From Blepharisma stoltei (lineage: Eukaryota; Ciliophora; Heterotrichea; Heterotrichida; Blepharismidae): a stretch of 64,000 nucleotides of DNA. Position numbers and translations under genes: made by a program. Below the pieces are notes generated by a model, which worked only from the letters and a program-made list of their open reading frames with translations, made no database searches and had not been told where the DNA came from. Positions 1 through 10,394 of this stretch are shown here, one piece after another. Positions within the stretch are counted from its first letter, which is position 1, and every line of letters starts with the position of its first letter. The stretch covers positions 992,001-1,056,000 of the forward strand of contig CAJZBQ010000020.1 of assembly GCA_914767885.1 (NCBI GenBank). Reading direction: 5' to 3'.

Positions 1-233
1 TTGAAGGTAAATTTTCTAGTAAATTATTTTTCAAAATTTATAATATCGCTATTTTACAAAAGGAAAAGGAAAATTAATATAATTTTTAATATTAATGCTT
101 TAGAATGAGAGATGTTAAAAATTCTACATTATTTATCATTTTTTATCAAAATATTTTTCATAAAAAGATTTTGTTTGGGGTGGTTGGTTTAGCAAAAAAG
201 GATTTTTCACTTTTGCTCACTCACGGAGGGGAG
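1..233. mobile_element. MITE family A, right end only
   Basis: This is the right-hand part of a diverged family A element; its left end lies before the window. The last 60 bases carry the family signature: a G-rich tract, a block like GCAAAAAAGGATTTTT, then GCTCACTCACGGAGGGGAG followed by TAA at 234-236. The gene reading frame opens exactly at this border, so the element interrupts the coding region that follows. Confidence 0.75.
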
Positions 234-751
234 TAAGCGATATTCATAAAGAACTTGACTCAAAAGCAAGAGGTGACAACTTTGCATCATACATAAATGA
301 ACAGCAAGGAATAATAGAAGCACTATGTGCTGAAAATTGTGTCGCAAGATGAATATGAAAGTCAGGAGAATTAGATGGAAATAGCTGTGTGCCATGGGAA
401 GTTCAAAGCGTAAATACTGCTCCAGATAATTATATGTGGGAAAAAGATAAAGCTGTGTTAACTGTGGTAGCGCCTGGGCTGTATGAAATTATGATTGGAT
501 TTTATGCAAGAAAAAAGCCAACTATACAGATTTTAGTTAATGGTGAGCCAATTTTAACAGCAATAAATTCAGCAAGTTATGCAGTTCATCATAGTTCAGG
601 AAAATTGAGATCTGTAGGAAATCATTCTAATGGAAATATTGCTGGGCTTACATTGATTGATTTTATAGCTCTTCCTGCAAGAGCTAGAATAACAATTATT
701 TATAATGGAGAGCTGCATGCTGAAGGATTTTTAGGATTAAGAAAATTATAA
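233..751 (+). CDS. C-terminal part of a ciliate protein with a possible C1q/TNF-like jelly-roll end
   Basis: The frame is open from the end of the MITE to TAA at 749-751 if TGA is read as Trp; two TGA codons lie in RWIWKSGEL, a sensible hydrophobic context. The last ~110 residues are beta-rich with the pattern NGEP, SVGNHSNG, GLTLIDFIALP and a final GFLGLRKL. That alternation and the glycine-phenylalanine end resemble C1q/TNF-like folds, and I recall similar C-terminal domains in ciliate coiled-coil proteins. The start codon and N-terminal part lie upstream of the window, across the MITE. Function is not known; a role in protein oligomerisation is only an inference. Confidence 0.6.
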
Positions 752-1066
752 TGTGGATAATAAGATAAATTCGTCATACTTTCATTTTGCATAAAAGATT
801 GGAAAGCTGTCACATTAAAAGACTATTATAAATGATAGTTTTTAGATCAGAAGAAATTACAAAATATATTTATTATCGAAAAATCATTTAAGATACCTCT
901 GAACTGTTTATAATTTCTTAGTCCCTACTAATCATTAATGGATTATATATAAAAATGCAAAATGTTGCTACAAGGCAAGAAAAATTTTCTGGTGGCTTAT
1001 ATATAATAGAAATTTCTATTTTCATTAAATTATTTATTTAAATAAAGAAGAAGTTAGCGCCAAAAA
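752..1066. other. AT-rich intergenic stretch
   Basis: About 315 bases between a TAA stop and the next ATG, both on the plus strand. It is very AT-rich with no open frame of note and no terminal repeat. It presumably holds the 3' end of one gene and the promoter of the next; I see no specific element. Confidence 0.6.
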
Positions 1067-4000
1067 ATGGTAAAAACACAAAAGGCTCCAAATGCAAAAA
1101 ATTCTAACTCCCCCCCCCCTCCGTGAGCGAACAAAACCATTAGAAAAATCGCCATTTTTGACCAAAAACCCACCCTCCGTGAGTGAACAAAAATTTTTTT
1201 AATAGAAAAAATTTTAATGGAAAAAAAATTTTGATATATAAGTGATAATTAGTATAATGAAATCTAGAGCTAATTCTGTTTAATTTTAAACAAATTGCGT
1301 TTTTAAAACATAAATTTTGCAAATTAAATTAATATTTGCTTCCCAATTTTTGCAAATTAGGATTTTTTTAAATTTCGAAAAAAAATATTTTTTATAAAAT
1401 TTATATATAAATTTTTTTTAAAAAAAAAAAAATTAACCCCCCTCCGTGAGCGAACAAAAATTTTTTTGTTCGCTCACGGAGGGGGGGGGGGAGTAAACAA
1501 AATAGTAAAAAGAAGCTTGATGCTGACCCATTGCAAACAAAAATACCATTTACTGTTAAATCTTCCAAACCTACTTCAAAGACATGCATTAAATGCAAAG
1601 AAATTGGCTCGCTCATTTCTTGTAAAAAATGCGCTGGATCATTTCATTTAGCTTGCCTAGGTTTGTCAGAAAATCAAGTTACATTTACTAATTGAATTTG
1701 TGTTGAGTGTTTGGGATCATATGATAAGCAATTATCAACTGAGGCAAAACAGCACTTAACTTTACAAAAAAAGGAAAAAGAAAGTTTTTCAGGGAAAATC
1801 TTTAATAAATTGTCAGAAATCAAAGAAGAAACACAAATCCAAAAATTCAAGAATAAATATCCTGAGTACATTAAAGGCGATAAGATTAATTATACTTTGT
1901 TAATCTGAGCTTCAGATTAATCACTATTATATAAAGTATTTATTTTTAAATTTTAACATTAAATAATACTTAACTATGCATAAGTATACCCTATTCCAGA
2001 TGAGCTATTATGAGAAAACCAAGGAATACATGAGATTTCATTAAAAGAAAAGCCAATCCCAAATAAATCTCATATTGACCCTAAAATCTTGGGCAATATT
2101 TTATTTATTTGTGATTTTCTCTATACCTTTAAAGAAATTCTCCAAATTGATCCAATTAGCTTTGAGGACGTTTACAAAGGATTATCATCCAAATACGAAA
2201 ACGAAATTTCCAAAAAAGTTCACGTTTCCTTACTAAGACCTATCTTGCAGCATATGGCAAGAAAAGAAAACACTGATAAATCCATTAACCGAGGCCTAAG
2301 CTATCTTCTTTATAAATCATCCAAAATAATTGACTTGGATGATATCTTAGATTCCTCATATCTTGTTATATATGATTATGCATTGTTTTCAGGGTTATGA
2401 AAAGAAATTATTGAAAGTGCTGGCATCGAAGCAAATGAGTCTTTAAAAGCTTACCCCTTGCTTTCTCAATATAACACAAACTACTCAATTGAAGATAAAA
2501 TCCAGCTGATCTCAACCCTCATAATTATTTTGCTTGATTCCTTAGCTTTTTATCAAGAAATCACTGATAGAATTGAAAATTTATCCAACCTTAAGAAAGA
2601 AAAACATGAAATTAATGCTCAACTGAGAGCCATCCAAAAATCACACCCAGAAAAATCACAAAATAAAGAAGAGCTACAATTGCAAGACAGACTTAAACAA
2701 ATATTAGGAGAAATTAAAGAAATTAAAACGAGGACAGAATGCATTGGAAAGGATAGGGATTATAATGAATATTTTATTTTTCCATGGGAAAAAAGATATA
2801 TTTTTGTTAAATGCTATAAGCCGATTGAAGATGGAAAGGAATCTGAATCAGGGTATTGGTATTATTATGATAAGAAAAAAGAAGTTAATAAATTACTAAC
2901 TCCCCCCCTCCGTGAGTGAACAAAAAAATTTTGTTCACTAAAATTTTATAAAAAATATTTTTTTTCGAAATTTAAAAAAATCCTAATTCGCAAAAATTGG
3001 AAAGCAAATATTAATTTAATTTATAAAATTTAAGTTTTAAAAAGCAATTCGTTTAAAATGAAACAGAATTAGCTCTAGATTTCATTATACTAATATCATT
3101 TATATATCAAAATTTTTTTATTAAAAAAATTTTTGTTCACTCACGGAGGGTGGGTTTTTAGGCAAAAATAGGATTTTTCTAATGGTTTTGTTCACTCACG
3201 GAGGGGGGGAGCAAAATACTTTAATAGTAAGGGTGAAAGGGAAGCAAAACTTACTGAAGCTTTAAATAAAGCTCTTGAAGGCCTTGAATTAACAGAAGAT
3301 GGACTCAAATTTTCATCAAAAAGCGAGGAGGTGGAACATTCAGATTTAGAATCAATAATTGAGCTTGAAGACCCAACTGAAGATCTAAAATCCAAGCTCA
3401 AAAAGTTATATGTCTTAATGAAAAATAATCTTGGAGTATGCAACTCGGAAATTGAACTTATACTCAATGAAGAAACAGCCAGTGCAGAATCAATTAAAAA
3501 ATATTTCAAAGCAATTTCAGAAATTACAGGCTGCGAACAAATGCTTCAAGAGTCAGATGAAGAAAAAGAAAAAGAAGAAGAGCCTTCAAAGCATAGAAAA
3601 ATTGATATTATGTCTTTTGGTTGATTTTTACAGCACATCTTTTAGTTTGACGCTCTCAATAAGGCATTATTTGACGCAATTTTATTGAATTTCTTACTCA
3701 TAAGACAAAAACCGATATTTTTCAATAGTTAAAAAGCTTCGAACAAATGGCGCCAGGAAATGGCTTCAAGAAGAAATGTCTCTAGGAAAAGACTATAGTC
3801 AAAAAATTGAGCTCCAGATATGGTCAGACTTTAGCGATATTCAATACTACTGGTCCCAATACTTAGAAGAAGCCAAAGACACTCACGAGTTTTTCATCTG
3901 CTATCATATTTTAGCAGAAATTGTCAAAAAATATATAAAAGAGCACCAGCATCACCCAACCCTAACTTCTCTTATCCTTAACCGATCGTCATCGCTTGAT

Positions 4001-4578
4001 CAAGGATAGGCTTAAAAAGTTATATAGATTTTTTTTAATATTAAATTTATTCATAAAATATTTTATGCATTAGCCACAAAAGATAGAATATCCAATATTT
4101 TAGCAAATATCTTATATATCACATTAGAATTACATAAGAGTGATTATGCTGCATAATCTCCAACATTTATTACTATCAAATATAAATAGCTAATTTAAGA
4201 CAGGGTAGGGAAGTGGGTACCACACTTAGCTATATGAAAATTGTTCGATCCATGATAGGAGAAGGATTAAGAGAAGAAAATTCATATAATCTTGCAAGAA
4301 AATCTTATAGACTAGCCAGGCTAAGTAAAATTAAGCATTATGAAGAAGATCGCAACCAAGCGCAGGATGATGAATGCTTTATTTGTGGAGAAGATGACGG
4401 AACTTTGCTATGCTGTGATGGCTGTCCAAAAGTGGTTCATCAAGAGTGTGTTATGCTTGAAAAAATCCCAGAAGGAGATTGGTATTGCAATGAGTGTGTT
4501 GAAAAAGCAAATGCAATGAGAATGACAAGAGGGAGATTGAAGCTATCAAAGCTTAGAGATAATTTATCAAATAATTAA
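1067..4578 (+). CDS. PHD-DDT-WHIM-PHD chromatin-remodelling subunit (BAZ/ACF1/RSF1/NURF301-like)
   Basis: Reassembled after removing four inserts (1108-1493, 1918-1986, 2900-3211, 3973-4205) the gene reads MVKTQKAPNAK... to TAA at 4576-4578. Order of domains: an N-terminal PHD-type zinc finger (CIKCKEIGSLISCKKC, then FHLAC and WICVEC, with W from TGA); a DDT-type helical region around ILFICDFLYTFKEILQID; a WHIM-like block (DRDYNEYFIFPWEKRYIFV); acidic and coiled stretches; and a C-terminal PHD finger (CFICGEDDGTLLCCDGC...WYCNEC). This order is typical of ISWI-partner subunits that read histone tails. The junction between about 3624 and 3710 is not resolved: a 14-nt intron plus a small TA insert would bridge it, but I cannot place the borders uniquely. 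Confidence 0.82.
1108..1493. mobile_element. MITE family A in the coding region (TAA flanks)
   Basis: Terminal repeat CTCCCC...CCGTGAGCGAAC at the left and its inverse at the right, flanked by TAA at 1105-1107 and 1494-1496. A second forward copy of the repeat lies ~55 bp inside the left end, and the right end is a hairpin of a forward and an inverted copy. Deleting the element with one TAA joins AAT TCT AA to A CAA AAT in frame, just downstream of the ATG. Confidence 0.93.
1918..1986. other. Short TA-bounded insert (IES), 69 bp
   Basis: The frame stops at TAA right after LLIWASD. Deleting from TA 1918-1919 up to TA 1987-1988 gives ASDYPIPDELLW and restores the frame into the DDT region. The insert is very AT-rich and has no long terminal repeat. 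The site is inferred from frame, TA and protein context. Confidence 0.75.
2900..3211. mobile_element. MITE family A, hairpin at left (TAA / CAA flanks)
   Basis: Left end carries the hairpin (CTCCCCCCCTCCGTGAGTG then an inverted copy). The right end has two spaced inverted copies. Left flank is TAA 2897-2899; right flank is CAA 3212-3214, probably a mutated TAA. Deletion leaving one triplet gives NKLLKYFNSKGEREAK in frame. Orientation is opposite to the copy at 1108-1493. Confidence 0.9.
3973..4205. mobile_element. Decayed MITE family D remnant acting as a TA-bounded insert
   Basis: The left end (ATCCTTAACCGATCG...TTGATCAAGGATAGG) is a degenerate version of the family D hairpin seen at 9355 and 13280. 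Cutting between TA 3973-3974 and TA 4206-4207 joins TLTSL to REVGTTLSYM in frame with the final PHD module. The element has lost its right terminal repeat; only a G-rich GGGTAGGG remains. Confidence 0.65.
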
Positions 4579-4628
4579 TGAAATTTATTAATAATTTTTA
4601 TAATTTATTAACAAAATAGTTTTGTCAA

Positions 4629-5376
4629 CTAAATATTTCTGACCGCCAAAGCAGGCCGCGGATGGATATTACTTCTATTAACTCTGCCTTTAGAAATGAT
4701 ATTTATTTTTTTCTGGACAGATAAATAGTCTTTGCAAGCTTCAGTTTTGTCTTGCTCAGAAAAGAATTCAGTGTTTTCTGATGATGTAATATTTTTAATC
4801 TGCTTCATGTAAGTTTCCTGGCATCTTTTAAAAAGGGAGTTTGTGCATTCTTTTTCTTTGCTAAATATTGTTGAAATATGCTTACATTTCAGTGGGCAAA
4901 TATTTAATTTATTTTTTTATATAAAAATTAATTTATAAATAATTTATTTATTTTTCACAGAAGTTAGATATAGACTCTACAAAGGTTTGATTAACATCTT
5001 TAGGGCTTAAATTCCCTCTAGACACTGCTGTCGAAATAGTCCCTCTTTTCGCTGAACTTGTTCCTGAGCTGGTAAAAAAATCGGATTCGTTAAGAGATCT
5101 TCTCTTCATTATTTTTCTTAATCCGATTTTCGCTTCTCTAATCATAAGTTTATTTCTCAAAGGCGACGTATTTTTATATTCTTTTTCAATGTGGAGATGA
5201 GGCAAAGGTGGTCTTTGGGCTATGATTTGCCTTGGCTGCATTTTACTTAAGTTGCAAGGCTGCGGCTTTTTGTATAAGTAGAAAATGTCATGAGGCATCA
5301 AGCCTGAGTTCTTCTTAGCTTCTTCAACTAAATCTTTAAACGAAGGCCTCGGAGCGCTTTTCGATCTATCAGTCAT
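4629..5376 (-). CDS. Small basic protein of unknown function
   Basis: Starts at ATG 5376 (MTDRSKSAPRPSFKDLVEE) and, after removal of a 64-bp insert at 4901-4964, ends at TAG 4629-4631. It is rich in Lys, Arg and Ser, with a serine/threonine-rich middle (FFTSSGTSSAKRG) and a C-terminal part with several Cys (CPLKCKHIS, KECTNS, KRCQE). No catalytic motif, signal peptide or membrane segment is visible and I do not recognise the family. It is convergent with the PHD gene before it and tail-to-head with the RING gene on the same strand. Confidence 0.65.
4901..4964. other. Short TA-bounded insert (IES), 64 bp
   Basis: On the minus strand the reading frame ends in SNFCEK-stop inside almost pure A/T. 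Deleting between TA 4901-4902 and TA 4965-4966 gives VESISICPLKCKH and opens the frame into a further ~80 codons ending at TAG 4629-4631. Border choice rests on frame and TA only. Confidence 0.65.
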
Positions 5377-5464
5377 TTTTAACGGATCAATATAGATAAC
5401 TCGTTAATTTACTTTTTTCTTATTTATTTATAATAAAATTAGGTGAGAAAATAATTAATGAATT

Positions 5465-6589
5465 TTATTGAAAATAGTAGCCTGGACATAGACAATTGTT
5501 AAGCATCTGGCGGCATTTCAAACAGATTACATAATTGCAAGTCTGACAATGCACTCTCTCAAGTCCATCCCTCACCTGGATGAAATCACGGCAAACAGGA
5601 CAATTTTGATAGGTTACAGATGCAAATCCACAAGTGCATTCATTTCTTTTGCTTTCACAAATAGAACAATAATAAATATTGCATCTATCACAATAATGGA
5701 GTTTAGAATTTGGCACTGATCTTATTATTCTATAGCAGTGTTTGCACAATTTATTTTGTGGAGGTTTGGCTTTTGGCTTTGGGTTGCAGCTGCATAGATT
5801 TTTCAGTGTCTTGCAGCGGCCACATATTAAGTATTTGCATTTTGGGCACATTGAGTCAACATCAGTTAGTTCGAAAATTTCAGAGCAGAGATTATTAGGG
5901 CATTTTATGATATTTCCGAACTCTCCTTTTAAGAGCCTTTTTTTGAAGGCATAGTCATTGTATATTTTCATTAACTCATTGGATACGTGATTTTGAATAT
6001 CGGCTGGCTGAATACTTTTTTTGCAATTATCTTGAGGGCAGAGGATATCAACAATTTCAGCATTTATTTGGCTTTCAAAGTAACTATTTAAGCAAACTCG
6101 ATGAAAATAGTGAGTGCATGACCTTAAGGAACACCTATTTTCTAAAGGTATGTTGCCTGTGCAGTAGCCGCAATTTGGACCTTTCGGGATTTCAATCGGC
6201 TCAGGAGGGAGTCTTATAACTGGAGCAGGAGGCTTGACTATTGCTGGCGGTCGTGGGATTATAATTGGAATTTCCATAGGACTTGGAATTACAACTTCTG
6301 GCGGAGGCTTAATTGGGATTTTGACTAGAGGCAAAGAATTCAGCATTTCATTTGCCTCACCGATGCTTCCCTGATAAAGCTTGGACTCTATTTTATATTG
6401 GTTTTCTGCAGATATAGCTCCTGCTTTGACTGATTCGTAGAGTCTATTTATAAAGGTGTAGATGACTTGCGTTCCTAAAAATGTTTTTGTTCTCATGCAC
6501 CCAGCTAAGTAAACTGCTCGTGGCTGAAGATTAGTTGAAATTTGGTTTATTGTATTTAACTCTCTGATGATTTCTTCGTCAGATATCAT
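5465..6589 (-). CDS. RING-IBR-type zinc protein (RBR E3-like)
   Basis: 374 residues, ATG to stop without inserts. The first ~130 residues are helical followed by a proline/isoleucine-rich linker (residues ~100-135). Then come a RING-like cluster (CGYCTGNIP, CSLRSCTHYFHRVCL, CPQDNC), an IBR-like cluster (CPNNLC, CPKCKYLICGRC, CSC), an extra Cys-pair module (CKHCYR, CDRCNIYYCSIC) and a last cluster (CPVCRDF, VHCQTCNYVICLKC). RBR ligases form a thioester on a Cys in RING2; here the expected GCNHMTC-like stretch reads GLERVHC, so that Cys seems to be absent. It may be an inactive relative or a RING-only ligase. Confidence 0.78.
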   Translation of the reverse strand: MISDEEIIRELNTINQISTNLQPRAVYLAGCMRTKTFLGTQVIYTFINRLYESVKAGAISAENQYKIESKLYQGSIGEANEMLNSLPLVKIPIKPPPEVVIPSPMEIPIIIPRPPAIVKPPAPVIRLPPEPIEIPKGPNCGYCTGNIPLENRCSLRSCTHYFHRVCLNSYFESQINAEIVDILCPQDNCKKSIQPADIQNHVSNELMKIYNDYAFKKRLLKGEFGNIIKCPNNLCSEIFELTDVDSMCPKCKYLICGRCKTLKNLCSCNPKPKAKPPQNKLCKHCYRIIRSVPNSKLHYCDRCNIYYCSICESKRNECTCGFASVTYQNCPVCRDFIQVRDGLERVHCQTCNYVICLKCRQMLNNCLCPGYYFQ

Positions 6590-7088
6590 CGGCTGTATTT
6601 TTTATTATTCTAATCAATAATTTTAGAATTTTTATTATATTTTATGGTATTTTGCTGCAGGTCTTGCTACTCCTAATAAGCAATTGGCTTATTAGTATCA
6701 AGATATATGAGAAAATTAAAAGAGGTTCTTATTTTATTATTGGTTAAATTTCGAGTAGCAGTTACAGTTATATTTTCATTTAGATAATAAGAAAGCCATT
6801 ATTAGAATATATAAGCCAGCATAAATGCAATGCTGTTATAAGTCAAGCCAAATTTTGCACGATAAATATTTTTCTAATAAACTCAATAAGAACACATATT
6901 AAATATGAATAATTTATGTTGTTAATTTTTAAAGTGTATAATTATATATACCATTATAAATTATATTTAAGTCTAATTGCTTAAAATGTAACTAATATTA
7001 TTATTAGCTTATTTATGCGATGCCTATAGATTTATCATTTAGTGCTTAATTATTCAGATTTGGTCTAAAACAGTTTACTTAATCTCTA
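6590..7088. other. AT-rich intergenic region
   Basis: Nearly 500 bases between the start of the RING gene and the stop of the TTLL gene, both on the minus strand. A short perfect inverted repeat, CTAATAAGC / GCTTATTAG with a 5-base loop, lies at about 6673-6695. Otherwise I see no open frame or known element. Confidence 0.5.
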
Positions 7089-10000
7089 TTAATTTATTCA
7101 TTGTGACATTTTTGTCGAGCTGAATATAAGTGTGAAATCGTTTTTTAGGTTGCATTCCTGGACATAGGTTTTATATTTCTTACCCCCGCCAGCAAAGATA
7201 TATAAGGAAAGCCTTTTTGTTTTAGGAAAACCACCCTCCTACAAAAATTTTATTTAAAATAAGCAAAAATTATTATAATGAAATCTCTCTTAATTCTAAC
7301 TCCCCCCCCCCCCTCCGTGAGCGAACAAAACCATTAGAAAAATCGCCATTTTTTGACCAAAAAAACCCACCCTCCGTGAGTGAACAAAAATTTTTTTAAT
7401 AGAAAAAATTTTAATGGAAAAAAATTTTGATATATAAGTGATAATTAGTATAATGAAATCTAGAGCTAATTCTGTTTAATTTTAAACAAATTGCGTTTTT
7501 AAAACATAAATTTTGCAAATTAAATTAATATTTGCTTCCCAATTTTTGCAAATTAGGATTTTTTTTTTAAATTTCGAAAAAAATATTTTTTATAAAATTT
7601 ATATATAAATTTTTTTTAAAAAAAAAAATTAACCCCCCTCCGTGAGTGAACAAAATTTTTTTGTTCGCTCACGGAGGGGGGGGGGGGAGTAAAGAATTTA
7701 AAAAGTTTGCATTTTAAATTATTTTTCAAGTTAATGCAATCCCCATTTTTTTACATATTGGGATATTTTAAAAATTAAAACAAAAATTTATACATAACCC
7801 CTTCTGTGAATGAGCAAAATTATTTTGGTTGCTCATGGAGGGAGAACTATGATTTACAAATGGAGGAAAAAGTGGATCCAAAGCAATTCTAAGCGCATTG
7901 TCTAGCATTTCAGGGATTAATTTAGCTAGATAAGATCCACTTAGCTCTAAGCAAGGATTTGTATTTGCTTCAATTAGTCACACTTTAAATTGCTGATCAA
8001 TCATAAAATCATATCCAAATACTTCAAAAGTCTGTTTCTTTTTTTGCAAATTTAATATTTGATAAGTCGCTGCAATACTATCAAAAATCAATTTTTCAAT
8101 TTGTGGTAAAATATCTGTATAGAAATCAGTGCCAGAATAGTTCGCGTTTAAATATCTTTGGAACTCTGCATATGAAAGTTTATTCCCTGACTCGTATCTT
8201 CCATAGTCTTCTGATTTATTTTGTATTGCATCATTCGTTAAATGTACATATTTATCATAATTTTTTAAAGAAAATTCTTTTGATGAAGTTCGTAAATAGC
8301 CTTCTTTGTAAAAATATCCTTGGATTTGGCCTTCAATTCCAGTAATCAAGGCATAGCACCTTATATCGAACTTTCTCTTATTAACAAGAAGCGGGTTTTC
8401 TATATATTTTTGTATGATATATGTTCGAGATCCTTCGTTTTTATATATTAAATTCCGAATTTCAGTTAAATCGCTGGATACCAAAATGCCGTTTCCTCTA
8501 TTTGTGTTTTCCCCTGGCTTTACAATTCAAAGGCTGCCTGGAGTGTATGAGTTTTCAAATAGTCTTAAATTGTCGTCATCAAGGCCTTTTTCGATATGAA
8601 AAGTTAATGGAATATGGTCAAAAACAGATATTATGCGTAAATTGTTTTAAATCCAAGCACAGAAATTTTTAAAAAATATGGAATTTTTATTTTTTTAATT
8701 CAGATTTTAGCATAAATAATGGACTTAAAATTCTCAAATTAATATACACCTTTGGAATGATAATATTTGGAAAGATTTTTAAAGAGTTTCTTTTTCAGTC
8801 CTAAGTTTCCATTATCAGGGAGATGATTATGGATAATTTCATCATTTCCACACAATAGAGATATGATATTTAATTTTGTGTAACTTCTTGAGTTTGTAAT
8901 TTTATGATATCCAAGCTCATTTTCAAGATTTTCTGCATTAAATTTGGGCAAAATCGATGTGGCTGAGGGTGTTGAGTCTACTATTTTGGAATAATTGTTG
9001 CAAGTTGACATTTTTTCTAATACAAGAGGCTGCTTAAGTTGTGTTCATATAAAATTTGCATTAGTTGGAGAGTCCACTCTTATTCACCATCATCTTTGCT
9101 TCATTAGTCGATCTACCAAAGCAGAATTGTTCCCTTTTCCAATAAAATATTTATAAACATGCCCTTGGTTTAGAGACTCATAGCCATTGCTGGCTTGAAT
9201 TAATTTAATCCAGCTATGAAATAAAATCTCTTTGGCATCCTGAATTTGCTTTGAAATTTGTCTTACCTTTGTTATAATTTGTGAGTTAAACTTTGACTGT
9301 GAAATTGATGGTTTGGCTTGCTTTTGGCTAAGTTTCTGAGCTCTAGAGTGCTTACTCCTCCCATCCTTGATCGAACGACTCGCTATCGTTCGATCAAGGA
9401 TAGGGGTTTAAAAACATTTTATATATAAAATAAAAATATATAAATATTTGTTTTTATTTACTTTTAAATAAGAGGGTTAAGAGTATTTAATAATTATTTT
9501 TACAGCAAAAAATTTAATTAATTTCATAAAATACCAATTTTTAATATTTTGATTTATTAGTTACCACTTTAAACTGTATAAATTTTAATTTGTTCTTTAT
9601 TAAATAAAATTTTTTTTTTTAAAATTTTAAAGAATCTCTATTTTTTTAGATTATTGAGTTTTTAAGCCATGGTTGATGACTAATCACTTCGAATGGTTGA
9701 TTTCGCAGCTCTCTGTCGTCTCAAAGCTCTGAAAACAACTTCATTAGGTACATCTTCCCAAGCTTTTGATAACTAATATATTTTTTATATATAAAAAAAT
9801 TTGCATGATTTTAAAATCGTTTAATCAAGGATGGGGTTAATTTTCCCTTTTAAAGTCAATCGTTCGATTAAGGATGGGGGGGAGTTAGGAGATTGCATGC
9901 CTTCAACAGAAATATCGTGATAGTTGCTTAAAACTTTATTGTAAATACTTTTATCTCCTTTAGTTTGTTTAGCATACAGTGATTCAATTGGTCTTCGAAT

Positions 10001-10330
10001 ATATGAATAATCTAAAGCTTGAGCTTCATGAGAACTTGAATCATAGAAAAACTTGGTCTTCTCATTATTACTAACAGTCCAAAACATTGTTTCTACAGGA
10101 GGCTGCAAAATTAATGTCTCAAAATTTGTTCCCAAAACAGAATGTCTCTGTAACCGATATGGGGTTACTATTTTTTCGTTAGAATCAAAATCTAGTAATT
10201 TTCTTTTTGCCAATTCGCTTCCATTATCAGAATACCTTTTGCCTTGCCTCTCATTTTTTGAGACACTTTGAGGTCTTACTTTTAGACTTAAAATTGTCGT
10301 TTTCGAAACTAGTTCATGGTTTTGGTCCAT
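7089..10330 (-). CDS. Tubulin-tyrosine-ligase-like (TTLL) glutamylase/glycylase-type enzyme
   Basis: Starts at ATG 10330 (MDQNHELVSKTT) and ends at TAA 7089-7091 after removing inserts 9355-9884, 8638-8744 and 7181-7847. The TTL ATP-grasp fold is clear: RWWWIRV (two Trp from TGA); SLWIVKPGENTNRGNGI (nucleotide-binding loop, W from TGA); YIIQKYIENPLL and FDIRCYALI; then FGYDFMIDQQFKVWLIEANTNPC, the metal/substrate end, again with W from TGA. TTLL enzymes add Glu or Gly chains to tubulin tails in cilia and cortical microtubules. The N-terminal ~200 residues are Ser/Lys-rich and unrecognised. Which side-chain reaction it performs cannot be told from sequence. Confidence 0.9.
7181..7847. mobile_element. 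Old MITE family A with a younger family A nested inside
   Basis: Decayed outer element: left end TTACCCCCGCC, internal TATTATAATGAAATCTCTC typical of family A, and a right hairpin CCCCTTCTGTGAATGAGC...GCTCATGGAGGGAGA. Cutting between TA 7181-7182 and TA 7848-7849 joins FVNHKKYKTYVQECN in the TTLL gene in frame. The 7300-7689 copy sits inside it. Confidence 0.75.
7300..7689. mobile_element. Young MITE family A nested in an older one (TAA flanks)
   Basis: Intact element with long C and G runs at the ends and TAA at 7297-7299 and 7690-7692. It is very similar over its length to the copy at 1108-1493, including orientation. It splits the older element at 7181-7847. Confidence 0.93.
8638..8744. 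other. TA-bounded insert (IES) in the TTLL gene, ~107 bp
   Basis: The minus-strand frame ends after KYYHSKGVY-stop. A cut between TA 8745-8746 and TA 8638-8639 gives SKGVRIISVFDHIPLTF, restoring the TTL fold. TAs a few bases away (GCATAATA) would also keep the frame, so the right border is uncertain by 3-6 bases. Confidence 0.65.
9355..9884. mobile_element. MITE family D (TTA flanks) in the TTLL gene
   Basis: Ends are built on CCATCCTTGATCGAACGA. The left end is a hairpin of this motif, and the right end has two spaced inverse copies (ATCAAGGATGGGG). TTA lies at 9352-9354 and 9885-9887. Deletion leaving one TTA restores MQSPKHSRAQKL on the minus strand. The interior is an inverted copy of the element at 12714-13280, including a 100-bp GC-richer segment at ~9665-9775. 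Confidence 0.92.
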
Positions 10331-10394
10331 GATTTGATTTTTACCATCTTACTAAATTCTCTACAGCATAAATAGTGTATTTCACAATAATAAA

